NCBI RefSeq assembly: GCF_013373865.1
Contig: NC_050474.1
Coordinates: 768,001-832,000 of the forward strand
Length of the DNA stretch: 64,000 nucleotides
Direction: 5' to 3'
Source: Monomorium pharaonis
Taxonomy: Eukaryota > Arthropoda > Insecta > Hymenoptera > Formicidae
Within the stretch, counting starts at the first letter, position 1. Each line of letters starts with the position of its first letter. The notes under the pieces were generated by a model. The model did not search any database and had not been told where the DNA came from. It was given only the letters and a program-made list of their open reading frames with translations. The position numbers and the translations under genes are program-made. This document shows, one piece after another, positions 13,973 through 27,451 of this stretch.

Positions 13973-16900
13973 ATTTTAAACTTGTTTTATAAAACTTGTA
14001 TGAAAACACAATAGTATTAAACTTTTGCTGCATATATTATTTTTTTAGACATAACATACATTTGAACTATTATAGCACATATTTTTCAATAATTTTTTAC
14101 ATCAGAATAGTGTTGAAATAAAATGCTTTTTACATTGAGCATCAAAAATATTAAATCTATAATAATAACAAATGTTTACAATAATATATTAATTGTCAAC
14201 AGTCTAAAGACTGTTATAAAATATTATCGTATAATAAGCAAAATAATTTGAATAGAGCGTTAGATATTAAAAGATTAGATTTTTAAAAAATTTATTTTTT
14301 AAATTATAAAACTATAATAGAAATTATGCCTGGATGAGATCCATAGATAATTTTTTCAGTCATAATATATTTTACATAGGATGATACATATAACAATTTT
14401 ATTTAACTTAAAAGCTTATAAATTTGTACAGTTTTGCAAATGTTGCTTAATTATATGTTAAAATTACTAAATTTAATATTACCATTAATATTATAATTTT
14501 CTACTGAATAATGTAATAATTATTATACAGTGTTATATGAAATTAATACTATTGAGTAGAAAATTATTGAATTAACTGTTGATCGAATAATACTGTTGTT
14601 ATCGATGTCACTATTAGTTAATGTTTACCAAGGATAAGAACGTACTCTACTATACTAACTTTAGTTTACTAATCTTTATATTTTCTACTATAACATGTAT
14701 ATTCAAACAAAACGAAATTCACGAAACAATAATAATGTTTACGTTAATTTTACACGACACTTGTATATCAACTATAAAATAAAATATCACCAGCTATTAT
14801 TCTAGCCGCGAAACTCAATAATGTCAACCAGCAAGATATAAAAAGCCAACAAATAAAAAAAAAGCGTTATCTCGCTCATTCTTATTTATTCTTTCTCGAA
14901 AATGATTTGATCTTACTGTCATGCACCTTGAGTGACATGAACATTTGGATGTACCTTAATGGACGTACTAAAAACTAAAGGCTAAATAGCTAGAATCGTC
15001 AAAGTGACAAAAAATGAGCCAAGAAATAACTCCTTAAAGTTTTTATACTTACTATTGAAAACACTCTTCTATATTTTTCAACTTTGAACTTTATCAGCAT
15101 ATCAATCCAATTTAAAAGAGGAACTTTTTTGTTAGATTAAGTTATTTAAAGAATATTTATTTTTAAAGCATACAGATTTAGAAGTAAAATTATGAATACA
15201 TTGTTTCTCACATTGGTAATTGATTTTTTATTTTAATTTAGTTTTGAAGCTACAATTATTCACTTCATTGTATTATTTTTATATTCTAAATTGCTTGTCT
15301 CAAATAATATTACCTTATAATATTACCTTAAAATTATCTTGATAAAGATATATTCTATTTCTAGATAAATTAAAAATTAAATTATTTTATCTGAAATACG
15401 TTTATAAATAATTTGTCTTTATTTCGATAATTTTCAGTTATCTAAGCGCAACACTGCACATGCGGTAGTATACAATATCTACCTCCGCGTATTAAAAAGC
15501 GACAGATCTTTTGTATTTTGCAACGACGTCTGAGAAATGAACGCAATGAATCCAGACAGCGCGATTTGCGGGTTTGCGAGTACCGCGAGAAGAGTAATAA
15601 CGTCACTCGGGAAAACAGGAACGTGTTTTTCCCCGTTATCGCGCCAGCAATATTATTTATAAGCGCTGTCAGATACCGATGAGACTCGTATAAAATAAAG
15701 CGCGTATTTTTCTTGTTAATTTTTTTCTCGTGACGATGAAGTGGATGCAAATATTAATGAAAGACATGAGAAAATATGTACCGCTTGCGTATCGTAGGAA
15801 GGAATTTATATATACTACATATACTATATATATATATGTATGTATATGTAAATGTATATGCAGTTATACATTTAACATTTTTTAATTTCATGCTCCAGGG
15901 ATTGACAAAAAGTTTATTGCTTCATTATGATAGATTTGCGTGCATTATGCACTATAAAATATCTGCAAAAAAGATTAAATATTAATCAAATTAAGTAAAT
16001 GTTTGACGATGCAAACGAGAATATATTGGCCTGTTAATATCGCGACAGTATAATTTCGAGAAAAAAATATTGCGGCAAAACTTTCCAGCTTCGTCGGATA
16101 GGGTAAAGGGTCGCGAGTGGCTGCCGACGTCGTTGCGCGGCATAAATTTCGCCGAGAAAATGCAATTTTATAATTGGCGGATTGCAATCGCGCGTGATGG
16201 GCAAAAACAAGCGCGGAAAACGGACGATCGATCTGCCCTATCTTCGCGTACCAGCGCGAGCCTCTCATGCATAACCATGAGTTATATGTGACATACATAT
16301 TGCCCCGATTTTCCCCGTCCTTCACCACTACGAGCATCGAAAGGATCGTTAGCGCAAAGTACGTCGAAGGATATCCGATTCGAAAAGGTCAAGAGTCTCT
16401 GTTGAGAACACCGCGTGACCTGTCCGGTGTCCGCCCTTTGTCCCAGCCCGGAAGTTATTTTCGCCGGCGGCGCAATGTACGCGCAACGGAAACGTGTGAG
16501 CTCTCCTCGGGAGATGCATCCGGTGAGCGAACCAATGTATCTCGCGAGATATGCGAACTCGCCGTTAAATTATAAGCGAGTAAAACACTGTTGAATTATT
16601 GCGGCGCAACTTTTTTTCGCTTTACCGTAATCTGAGACGTTGAAACTTTCACGATATCTCTCCCTCAGCGTCCACATATGATCGAAATCTTTCAACATGC
16701 CGCGGATTAACGTCTTGAGATCATCTTATCTACTAAAGCAAATTATAGATTAGCCTAACTTATAGAAGTTTCAATTGTTTTGCGTGAGGAGAAATCAACG
16801 TTCCAATTCGTGCAACAGTATTTCTCCTAAAAGATATATCATATATAGTTTAGACTATATACACAAAAATATAAATTCTGCATGGGAAGAATTTTTCATT

Positions 16901-19900
16901 ATAATTACTGCTAAATTTTTACTGCTAAATTCGCTAAAAATTTTGTCATGTATGGTGGTAAGCTTGAAAATTTGACAATCTACCAAATCTTAAGTAATGA
17001 TAGAAATTTTTGGAATATATAAAGATTTATATATTATTAAGACCTCATAAACTGTTTAATAAGAGTTATACAGCATTGACAAATGTTCTAAGACAATTTT
17101 TTTAAATTTGAAACAAATTTTGTTTATATAATGACATACAATAAAATACGAAATTTCTGATCAGAAATAAAATATGGCAAATTTTAGTGTCTAATATGAA
17201 CATGATTAGATATGTTATAATATAAATGATCTTCATAAGGCCTAAATCTGACAACTGTAAATGTAATAAAGTATCTTGATTTAGTCTTAATTCAGCGTGT
17301 ACACTCACAATATCTGTAAATGTCTGAATGACATTATTATGAAAGTTTGATCTGGCGCATATGGATACCAAATTACGTTCTTCGAATATAGACATCTTGA
17401 TCATTTTCCTCTTCTTTTTCTATAATACGAGTCATTTATACAAGATATTTACAAATGTATATGAGGATATCGTATAGAATGTTTTCTAAAGATAACCATT
17501 TGTTAAATGAAGAAAACTAAGGATTGAATAATTGTTTTTGTTAGTACAAGAATTATATTTTTTGCGAATGCCAGATTATTTCATGCCTATTAGCGTAATG
17601 GCGTTACGAAGTATTTATTGTCGATAACTTTTACTAGGTGAAATTTCATCGCACTGTAAAAATGAAGCGTTTCAGAAAGTCTTTGTGGCTATTTGATTCT
17701 GTTTTACGAGTGTCGATATCCGTTATATCGTTACAACTGTTGAACGTTTAATGCGCCATTCGGCAGTCGTTATAGTTACAGTACCTTTACACATTGGATT
17801 TTAAATGTTCAAGGATCAGAGTTTATTGCTGGTGAAGTATTGACGTTCGAATTTTATGCCGCTTTAAACTTTCTACAAATCGTATCTATGTAGTTAGATC
17901 TAGAATATAAACGTGTATCTAGTTCTAAATAAATTGTACTTGCATGACACATTACGTGATCGCATTATTCACATTCTCTGGGAGCTTTAGTTATGCGAAT
18001 GTACACTTTGTATCGTTTTTCTTTTTCAGATTGCGTTCGTTTAATCCTCATAACCTCCCTTCGCGCGTAACCCGCTAGATTAATCCGGCGCCTATTAATA
18101 TTACCTACTGCTATCAGTATAATTCTGATATATACCACACTATTAAGCACATGCAAGATACCACCGATTGTATTGTACGATATTACGAATATCGGAAATC
18201 GATGAGACCGCATTACAATTTTTCATACAGAATATACACTCGTATTACCATAAGACATCTATCATCTTGCTCAGTCATTCATCATCGGTGGGTTGTTACA
18301 TTAAATATGTAGTAAATGTAGCGACGTTAAACATTTTCACGGCAAAAATTGTATTTTTAGTCCCAAAGAACTGATTGCGCAGATCGGAGAGATATACATC
18401 CTAGTCATCGGCATTTTTTATCTATTATTCATACAGTTTTCTCGCCTCTTTCCACCTCTGTATAGCATTAAGCGATCAATTTTGCTCAGGAAACGAGAAG
18501 TACGCGGAAATATGGATGCAATAACCTCGCTATGACCTCGAATGGACTCTTGACCCTCTTTCGAAAATCCTTAATTTATGGTCACCGTGATTGAACGAGG
18601 ATTGCGTCCCCATTCCGTCGCATGATGCGGTCCTCAATATTAAATCGTGTGTTTATTAGACCGTCGGGAATATCTTGTGCGTCCAGATTTACGGAAACTG
18701 ACCGGCTTTCCAAACGGTTTGACTTGTACAAACTTGACGGTTGTAAAACCTTAAAATGATGATACAAAATTTTCTCCTTTGGAATTTAAAATTACGTATT
18801 CTAAATACATGTACTTGAACGGTCAATTACCAATTCACAGGAATTGGTACACATTGAAGAATTTCCTACAAAAACCAAATAAACTTGATAAAATTAAATC
18901 TTCAGAAAACAAAAAATCTCAATCTTAAATTGTTCATATTAATATGATAATTTTTTCCGAATATATATTATAATAAAGCTAAGAACAAAGTTTTAAGCTT
19001 AAATTAATATTTTGAAGATGTATTTAAAAGATAAAATACATCTGGACTCGTTAGCTTGTTTTTGCAAGATTTTTGCATTGTTATATTTGTGTCTCATAAC
19101 ATTTTATATTCAACCATGTTATAATATTAATAATGATGAAAGATGAAAAAATATTCCTTAAAATATAAAGCAAAATACGTTTTTACTTTTTATTTACAAG
19201 ATTTTACAAGTTACTCATAATAAAAATATCCATTTATATTTTTTTTTGTATATGATAATTTTTCTCTTAATATATGATAGGTATATACAAAAATTTAAGC
19301 TTTAAGATTAATATTTTGGGAAATTTATTTAAAAATTTTGATTTTGTTTACTTCTTAACGAAAATTTTATATATTTTCTACCTATTTATATTTATATTTT
19401 CTATTTGATTATTACTAAAATAAAAATGTTTATGATGTAACGCTACGGACAGAGAATGATTTGGCACCATAACCCATATTTTGAAAAAAATTGACTTATT
19501 TGATTTTTATAGAAAATTTTTGAACATTATTAAAAATTGTATTAAATTAAATGTATAATGTTATCTCTCTCTCGTATTATATATCAATTATATATTTGTT
19601 CAAGAAGATTTAATATTTTATTTTTTAATTTATTATTTATTATTTAAATCGTGATATTATCTTTAAATAAAATTTTTACTTGGAATTGCAGTTTTAGTCA
19701 CTGCATATAGTTGAGAAATTGAAATGAGCCTGTAAAAACAGTACGAGCATTTCACGTTGAAACTTTTATACAGCATGCAATCGACTTTCTAAATTAAATG
19801 ATGAAACTTTAAGGATTTAAATTCTCATGAAGTTTGGACATTGCACTCTTCAGCCGCAATTTTACCGATTGTTCTTATTTCATAAATTCATTCTCACTAT

Positions 19901-21499
19901 TCTGCCAGATTACGATGAGCTCTTAATTAAAAACTAAGATGGTAAACGATGAATTATACGAATTATTATAACATATTATAATATCAAATGTTAATATAGT
20001 GCTCATTTTTAAATCCTCCGATTTTGAAGGATTTGAATTGTTTTAGATACGTATTCAACAATCTCAAAAGAACATAAAGAGATTATGTGAAAATTTCTTT
20101 TTTAGAATTAAATGTCTCTCTGAATAGGTTCATAAATTAGGTAAGATCAACTTAAATGAAATTTGGTATAACTTTAAAACTACTTTTGTGTTTAATTTAT
20201 TTTTTATCTTATAAGTATAAGTAATTTAGATTTTTTGTATTAAGTTCTACGGAAATTTGTAACCTAGTCTGTTGTTATTAATTTTATCGAAAAGAACCAA
20301 ATTGCGATTTTGAGCTCCTTTTGTAACTTTCGTAACAGAACAAAATTCTGATGTAATAGAAACATTTCACTCTCTGAATTTGTATTTAGCAACTAAAAAA
20401 AATATATAAGAAATGGCTTGTTTAATCTCAAAGCAAATTTTGTATTGCACAGTGTAATCAAACAATCAGCTAATGTCTAAATATTTTTACACACATTCGA
20501 CACTCGGTTTGTTAAAACTCGGGATTGAATTTCAATCAATTTTGCACGAATTTATCTACATTATTATCTGGCTGCAATTTTTAATTGTTTGTTAAAAATG
20601 TCTATTTACCACTGTAAGAATAATCGAATCTGATAATATCCAAATATTTTTTTGTACATAACTCAACACATGAGTTTTTGTTTGCTAAAACTTACGATTA
20701 ATTAAATTTTAATCAATTTTGCATGAATTTATCTATATTTTTTTCTTGTTTGCGTGTAGAATCAATTGTTCCCGGTGATCCATTTATAAATTGCTAATTA
20801 ATGTTCATCCATCCGACTTTATTGGCTTTGTCTCGATCGCAGAGCGGCTTGCCTCACCTCTGTTGGCTTCCACCTGCATCCGTGCTCGCGAATCGCCACG
20901 AATAATTGAAATTAATTGTGCTTTGCCCCATCTATTCTTTCATTCGCTAGCGTACCGGAGGCGGCCATTGTTCGGCGCGAAAGAGTGATTAATGTTTTCC
21001 ATCGTTGAATTAATTCTCAACGAAAACATAAACGCCCTTTGTCTTTCCCGACGTGGATTAAGCTCCCGATCTCTCTCTGTTTCATTTTTTTCTTGTTTCA
21101 AGCAAAAGTGCACCGACACGTACTCGCATGTCCCGACGATGTAATTTCAGTGTCAGCTTTGTGTCGTACAAAGGCGGCATATACGCGATTGAAAAAGTTA
21201 ATCCTCGAGTGCACATCAAACTTACGTTACTTTCTCTCATCTCAATACGGGACGAATTGTGTTGCGATCTGATTGTTCTTTTTCAGTAATGACATAAATA
21301 TCAATTCACCACGCATTCACGCATTCTCGCTTTTCGCGTAATTGCACAATGATATAGTCTTGTTAACTTATAAGCGTAACATTCTAGATTTACAAGAGAA
21401 ACATACATAATACATTATCATACATTATATAGTCAAAATAGTTTAAATCCAGCATCAAATTTGTGTTAATCTTCATGAATCTAGCAGTTTCTCGGGAAA

Positions 21500-21924
21500 A
21501 TGGTCGAATTAACAGCCAGATTTCCGCACGTCTAATGCCGCACTACCACTCGCCGTAATTGCGCTCGTTTCTTAGTACCTCCGAATGTCTGTTCTATCGC
21601 TCGCTCGCTCGCAATTCTGTGAGGTAACGAGCGGTCGCATTTCCGCGACGAAATTTAACCGCGTGCATCTAGAGATAGTGTATCGCGGAACGCGATCTCT
21701 TATCATTCATCGCCCACATCCGCATTCGCTGTCGCCGATGCATCCCCAAGTATACAATACAGTGTGCTTTGACGAAATGAATGAATAACGAAATCTTTCG
21801 AAGAGATGCGGGAATCGACACCGACGCGACAGCGCTGAGCGGGACGATGCGCCGTTAAAAACGACTTAAAGCTAAAGTTAAGAAAGAGCATCGAGAAAAA
21901 CAGAGAGAGAAAGAGAGAGAAATT
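21500..21924 (+). promoter_or_regulatory. GC-rich island and GA-rich leader before 21925 exon
   Basis: This patch is clearly more GC- and CpG-rich than its surroundings (repeated CGCTCGCTCG-type words near 21600) and ends in a GA-rich run of about 25 nt immediately before the ATG at 21925. By analogy with the 5.2-6.3 kb island it could be a second promoter with its leader. I see no decisive TATA box or initiator. Confidence 0.35.
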
Positions 21925-22039
21925 ATGCCGGATAAAAATCCCGGCTGCAGAAATGGACGATGCGAGAACAAAGATTTCCTTGCCGGCGAAATATCATCCA
22001 TCGGCATGTCGTTGCGGCCCAGCGGGAGCACATCCTCCG
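21925..22039 (+). CDS. Candidate first coding exon (MPDKNPGCRNGRC...), gene unknown
   Basis: An ATG after a GA-rich leader opens 38 codons plus one base and stops at an excellent donor, TCCTCCG|GTGAGTAA. The predicted peptide starts MPDKNPGCRNGRCENKDF and ends in a Ser/Gly-rich stretch (RPSGSTSSG). It shows no domain I know. GC-rich third codon positions set it apart from the local DNA. The minus strand is also open here (22127-21855), so coding is not proven; the leader and donor favour the plus strand. It ends in phase 1, the same as the 6291-6315 exon. I could not place the next exon: joining to the AREL1 exon at 27425 in phase 1 would create an immediate stop. Confidence 0.4.
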
Positions 22040-23190
22040 GTGAGTAACCACCACTTGTACCCGCTGAAGACGAATGTCTGATGCGAATCTCGAGAGCCAG
22101 CATAAGCCATTTGATATCGTGTTGCATAATTTGCGCTGGCGTATGCGCGTTACAATAAATACGTCACATCTTCGCATATGCGGAAGACGCGGTGAATTAA
22201 TTCTCCAATTTCGGAATTAATGGTGTACTCCAACGTTAAACACGAGTTTGGTAATAATAATTAAGATCTGGTGAAATAATTACCGTGAAATGTTTAACAT
22301 AGTAAAATATAATAATATTTAGTAATTAAAATGTTCCCAAAAATTACCAAACAAATTCAATTTTTAAAAATTTGAATTATAATCAATATCTATTAGTACC
22401 ATCACTTTTGAATAATTTTTTTCCGGTAAAAATCGAATAGGAAATGAAAAAGAGAAATGTAAATATAAATAGACAATAAATCTAAAAGTGCAAGAGCCAA
22501 ACAAGTTCAGAGATTTTTTATTTGTTTTTTTAAATAGTCTTAAAAATGCTAATTAAAACCTATAACTTTATTATCTACTATTATATGTCCAGAGAAAAAT
22601 AATCATATTTACATAATAAACGATTTGAGGGTAAAAAATTTTTTGTTTTCTGAAAACTTAACTATTTGGATTTGTTTTATTTTTGTAGGAAACCCTTTAA
22701 TAATATTAATAATTAATATTAATTAATAAACACTGCAGTACTGAAAATCTATAATACATGTAAATTATAGATTAGCAATAGAATCAATTTTTCATATTTG
22801 ATGATATTTATTGTAAGTATTTGTAATTGTAAGTATTTTGATATGGAAACTTTACAAAAGAGGCTTGTTGAGATGTTAGTATCTTCAAGGTGTTATATTA
22901 GCAAATTCTCATACTATTGTTTAACTATACATAATTTGAAATGTGTACAATCGAAAAAATATTAAATAACAGAAAAAGTAGTCAAATGTATATACATTCA
23001 TATAATAATATGTCCAAGCTTGAGGAAATGAAGTGTATAATTAAATGCTACAATATACTTTGAAAAAGTTTCGAAATATTCAAAAGTAAAAATATTTTAT
23101 AATAAATTAACTATGTATTAGTGCTACTGCATAACAAACTGTCAAACAGATAATATTATAAGTACACTAGTAACAGTAATATTATAAGTA
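22040..23190. other. AT-rich DNA, nothing recognised
   Basis: I see no coding exon, RNA gene or transposon end here. A direct repeat of TAATATTATAAGTAC (about 23146 and 23178) stands just left of the minisatellite. Confidence 0.5.
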
Positions 23191-23605
23191 CCGTCTATCC
23201 CGGTCTCTCCCCGTCTCTCCCGGTCTCTCCCCGTTTCTCTCCGTCTCTCCCAGTATCTCCCGGTCTCTCCCCGTTTCTCCCCGTCTCTCCCGATCTCTCC
23301 CCGTCTCTTCCCGTCTCTTTCGGTCTCTCCCCGTCTCTCCCGGTCTCTCCCAGTCTCTCCCCGTTTCTCTCCGTCTCTTCCAGTATCTCCCGGTCTCTCC
23401 CCGTCTCTTCCGGTCTCTCCCCGTCTCTATTCGTCTCTCCCCGTCTCTCCCCGTCTCTCCCGGTCTCTCCCCGTCTCTCTCGGTCTCTCCCCGTCTCTCC
23501 CGGTCTCTCCCCGTCTCTCCCCGTCCCTCCCGGTCTTTCCCGGTCTTTCCCCGTTTCTTCCGGTCTCTACTCGTCTCTACCCGTCTCTCCCGGTCTCTCC
23601 CGGTC
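23191..23605. repeat. Minisatellite, 10-bp unit, about 41 copies
   Basis: This is a tandem array of alternating decamers CCCGGTCTCT and CCCCGTCTCT with scattered single-base variants (TTTCT, GTATCT, GATCTCT). The higher-order period is 20 bp. Because the unit lacks stop triplets, the minus strand stays open for about 140 codons and yields a Gly-Arg-Asp-Arg-Glu-Arg-type repeat every 30 nt; I treat that as an artefact, not a protein. Confidence 0.95.
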
Positions 23606-24392
23606 AATATAATTATTTCGAAATTATTTAATTTAAAATGATTTAATTTAAAATAATTAATATCATATCTATAATTATTTCGAAATTAGTGTTCGATTTT
23701 ACCTTTTTTAATATCCTGTATTTGTCCTTTAATATAAATATTTTTCTCAAATTCTTTATTATTTAAATTTACCATTCAAGCATTTATCTATCTTTAATAA
23801 ATCTAATATTCATTTATTTGCGTACTTCTGACTAAATTCAATACAATGTTGTGTCAAAATTACAAAAAAATATCATTTAAAAAATATTGTTTAAAATTAA
23901 ATTATGGCCATCATTTTTGAAACACACGTATTTCCAAAATCAGACCCCATAAGAACACTCCCGGTTACGAATGCAACATTGTGTCAAAATTTCAAAACAA
24001 TCGGTGAAAAACTTACGGAGATCTTAAATGAGGAACAAACATTTACATTTTTATTTATATAGATAAGCAATATTTAATAACACAGATATAAAATAAATGA
24101 AAATTGAGTAATGTAGACAATACTTTAACAAGTTGCATATTGTTTTGTACAAGCTAATTTTTGAAAAGTAAAATTAATGTTACTGTTTTATCAACTTATG
24201 TAATTGACAATAGTGTAATTATGCGATTTCATATTGAAATTTTTTATTTTTATAAATGAAAATTTATTATAAATTTTTTTTACATTTATTGTGTGTGGGG
24301 GGGGGGGTGCGTGCGTGCGTACAAAAAATGTAAAGATAATTTTATAATAAATTAACAATTTCTCTCAAATATATAAATATATATCCATTGCA
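23606..24392. other. AT-rich spacer downstream of the LRR gene
   Basis: This is AT-rich DNA holding a run of about 12 G followed by GTGC/GTGCGT repeats near 24294-24320. No gene is seen. Part of the right end would be the 3' untranslated region of the minus-strand leucine-rich-repeat gene, although I see no clear AATAAA signal on that strand close to its stop. Confidence 0.5.
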
Positions 24393-26483
24393 TTATGCAG
24401 ATTTCGATTCTTTCAACTGCCTTAACAGTTTTCTCACGACGTGTCCGTTAGTAATAACTTCTCTGCCGTATTTGCGATCCGCAGCGATACATTTCGTGAG
24501 CTCGTTTCTCGCGTTTATGCATTCCTGGGGGGTGAATAGGGGAAAAAATTCGGCCGTAGTCAAACCGGTGCGAAGTTGATTGAACAGATTCAGAATGATG
24601 CATTCCTTCATGAGAACCTCAGAGTCCGCTATCTTATCGTCGTCCGCGGCGCATAGCCACAATACGCTATCCAGCCAATTTTCCTGTCCATTTTGCTCAG
24701 CTTTGTAATTTATCCCCAGATCTCGCAGCCACAATGTCAACTGCAACGTGAAGCTTAGAATTTGAAACTATTTCCGAAGTGCTGTCTCTTTCGTGTTATA
24801 ACGAACCTGTCACCGATAACGCGAGCATCAGAACGGAATGTCAGCATCCGGTTAGATATCGCGCAACAGCGAACAGTGAAATATTAATATCTCTATGCAT
24901 TCTACTTCCAATGTCATGTCGCGCAGATATTCTCGATTATCGTAGATTAAAATTACGGAACTCTTTCCTCGACATCGCGCTTTTTCCATTTATTGTAAAT
25001 TCAAGTGTATATAAAAAAATGTCTCATTCGTGTGTGTGATTTAGTTTTCCGCGTAAAAGTAACAGCAAAACGCGTTAAACAATATACGTTTGAATATGTA
25101 AATTTGTTTTTTTATACAGTATAAAGAAAGTGTGGAAAATAAATCTCATGCACAAATAAAACATTTTTTACACACTTGAATTTAGAGTGTTATAGACAAA
25201 TATAGAAATCCTTTTTTTTGTTGCCAGTAATAATCAACAAAGATAACGTTTCCTTTTTTATCGACTACAACTTGCAAAATTTATTATTAAATTTAAATAA
25301 TTCAAGATATAAGGTCAAAATTTTGACGTCATAATTGTAGTTTCTTGAATTTAATAACAAATTTTGCCAGTTATAATTGACGAAAAAGGTAACTTTGTCT
25401 TAAAGTATCATGATACTCGTTTGAATGACAGTGTTTTCTCTTGGACGAAAAATGCAATGCGCTCACCGTGCCGCGGCATCGGAAGGTGAGGGGATTTCCG
25501 GAGAAGCGAAACTTCTCGAGACCGGCCATCGGTACAAGCTGAGTCGATTCCAGACATGTCAAACGGTTCTCCCTGATATCAAGCCATTTGAGACCACGCA
25601 ATCTCTCGAAGACAGTAGGCTCGATCGACGTGATGAGATTGTATGACAAATCCAGTTGCTCGAGAGACGTCAGACCGGCGAACCATTGATCTCTCACCGA
25701 CGTGATGTAGTTGTACGGCAGACCGAGCTTTTTCAATTTCCTCAGACCGTCGAATGCGTAACCGGAAATTTCTTTGATGCCGCAGTCGTGCATGTTCAAA
25801 GAAATTAAATTTGTACTGTATTTCTGAAAGGTCCGATCGGGAATGTTTTCTATCCGCGACTGGAAGATCATGATGTCCCTTAGGACCTGCTCGCCAGAAA
25901 CTAGGGTGGTATTTAACGTCACGTTGGAACATTTTAAACGGTCGCCAAATCCTAGACATAATTAAATTGTCATAATATTTATGCAATAAAATAAGTTGTT
26001 TATTTTACTCTCGGATCAATCATGAATTTCTCAAATATAAAACAATATGTAAGATGTTAAAAAATAATCAAGATAAAAAATAATCAAGATGATGGATGGT
26101 GGTCCCAATTATAGATTATTTAAGACTATATTAATTATAAATGATACTAATTATAGATAATTTAAAATTATTGTTATTAATTTGTGTAACTGTAATTATT
26201 TGTTATCGTCTTACACATTGCTTTGTATTTGATTTGAGCAGTTCACAGTTGATCCGATAGAAAACGAATAACTTTCACTGTAACACTCGCACTAAACTAG
26301 AAAACAGAGAAAGAGATTCTTTGAAGAATGGATGAGGGAATGCAGGGCTCTCGTAAAATATTGCAGGGATATTGTCTCACCATCTTCGTATCTGCTAGTG
26401 GTGCACGCTGCGATTGCGGTGCCTATGAAAACGAAAACGCAGGCAAGAACAAGAAGCGAGACGCGACATATTTCGAAACGCAT
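24393..26483 (-). CDS. Secreted leucine-rich-repeat protein, three exons
   Basis: The exons on the minus strand are 26483-26381, 25951-25467 and 24743-24393. Phases 1 and 0 match at both junctions and the total is 312 residues. The first exon encodes a signal peptide (MRFEICRVSLLVLACVFVF...) followed by CTTSRYEDG. Exon 2 carries a cysteine and N-glycosylation sites (CSNVTLNTT) and about five leucine-rich repeats of the LxxLxLxxNxI type (for example LEQLDLSYNLITSIEPTVF). The repeat block ends in NPLTFRCRGTLTLWL across the exon 2-3 junction, which resembles the start of an LRR C-terminal cap. Exon 3 adds a tail of about 115 residues with more cysteines and no membrane anchor. The product is therefore probably extracellular, acting by protein binding; the partner is unknown. 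No catalytic motif is seen. The splice model is strong; the name is not known to me. Confidence 0.85.
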
Positions 26484-26504
26484 TTCTGCCTGTGAGCGAT
26501 TTTA

Positions 26505-26570
26505 CTACTGACTGTTTACTGAGAGGAAAGATATGTGAATAAGCGAGCATATTCTTTCATATAAACCGAA
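26505..26570 (-). promoter_or_regulatory. Possible core promoter of the LRR gene
   Basis: Two arthropod-type initiator words (TCAGT on the minus strand, 26522-26518 and 26511-26507) lie 24-39 nt upstream of the ATG. A TTTATATGAA box lies about 43 nt further upstream, somewhat too far for a standard TATA spacing of 30. Weak but consistent with a short leader. Confidence 0.3.
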
Positions 26571-27424
26571 TTATCACAAATGACACTTCCCGTTCTCTAT
26601 CAATGATACGCGCGCTATCGGTGAAACATTTGTTACGCAAATACCTCAGATGCCATTTACGTGTTCCTTTGATTATAATTAAAAAATATATCATTAATGT
26701 AGTAACGATGCCATCTGCGTTTTAATGGAACTTGGTAAAAAATTAGTCTTGTCTCAGAAAATATTGAAAAAAAGAGCATTCTTGTTTTGAGAATAGTTTT
26801 ATTTTTGAAATATTAAATATTGAAATGAGATGATATGCCACAATAAACAGACACAACTTGCTTATAAAAAATTTTGTATATAATTTTATTAGAAAAAATA
26901 TATTTTCATTATTCAACATTATTAATTTTTCTGGGTTAAGAGGAAAAAATGTCAGATAAGAAATAACAATATTTTCAAGAATTAGAATTGTTTTGATATT
27001 ATCATCAAAACAACTATATTCTACTTTTTAGCTGTTGTAATATTGAAACAAAGATATAATATCTTACTAAAAAATTTTTAAGAATATATATATCAAGTTC
27101 TTTACAAAAGATTATTAAAATAAACTAAGATATAAACAAAATTATCATTGTTTTATATATAAACAAAAAAATAATTTTTATGAGACAGTGATTGTCAAAT
27201 AAAAATATTAATTTTGATTTAATATTAATGTTTGGTACTGTTTTTTGTATTTACACGTTAAATCTAATTAATATTTATATTTTATAATAAAAAATATGAT
27301 AAAAGTTATATAACATATATCTTATAACAAAAAATGTTTTTCTTATCTCGAGAAAAAGTACAAATTCAAGTTAGTTATCTTTGTTCCTTATTTTTGTTAT
27401 GTTTGTCTTGTTCTTTCGCCTTAG
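26571..27424. other. Spacer between LRR gene and AREL1
   Basis: The left end (26590-26680) is GC-richer with ATACGCGCGCTATCGG and may hold the start of the AREL1 transcript, which would be head-to-head with the LRR gene. The rest is AT-rich. It ends in a long pyrimidine tract and TTAG acceptor at 27424 just before the AREL1 start codon, so AREL1 probably has an upstream noncoding exon I could not place. Confidence 0.45.
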
Positions 27425-27451
27425 ATTAATCAATTTACTCGTCGTGCCCAA

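Larger units (their letters stand above)
6451..21500. other. Long stretch without a supported gene
   Basis: This is mostly AT-rich DNA with scattered GC-richer islands (about 7000-7600, 8500-9300, 10050-10300, 12830-13330, 15430-15750, 16050-16560, 18000-18100, 18540-18750). Such islands in insect introns are often enhancers or short exons, but I cannot prove either. Contents worth naming: a repeated block (10097-10216 and 13160-13292), a fold-back element at 13740-13972, a possible exon at 16446-16531 with a good acceptor and donor, and a possible minus-strand first exon at 13155-13118. It may be one or more large introns of a gene starting near 6 kb. Confidence 0.4.

Noticed and set aside
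23182..23607. Minus-strand frame of 141 codons with Gly-Arg-Asp-Arg-Glu repeats
   Set aside because: It is the translation of a 10-bp minisatellite that lacks stop triplets; no start context, splice sites or neighbouring exon.
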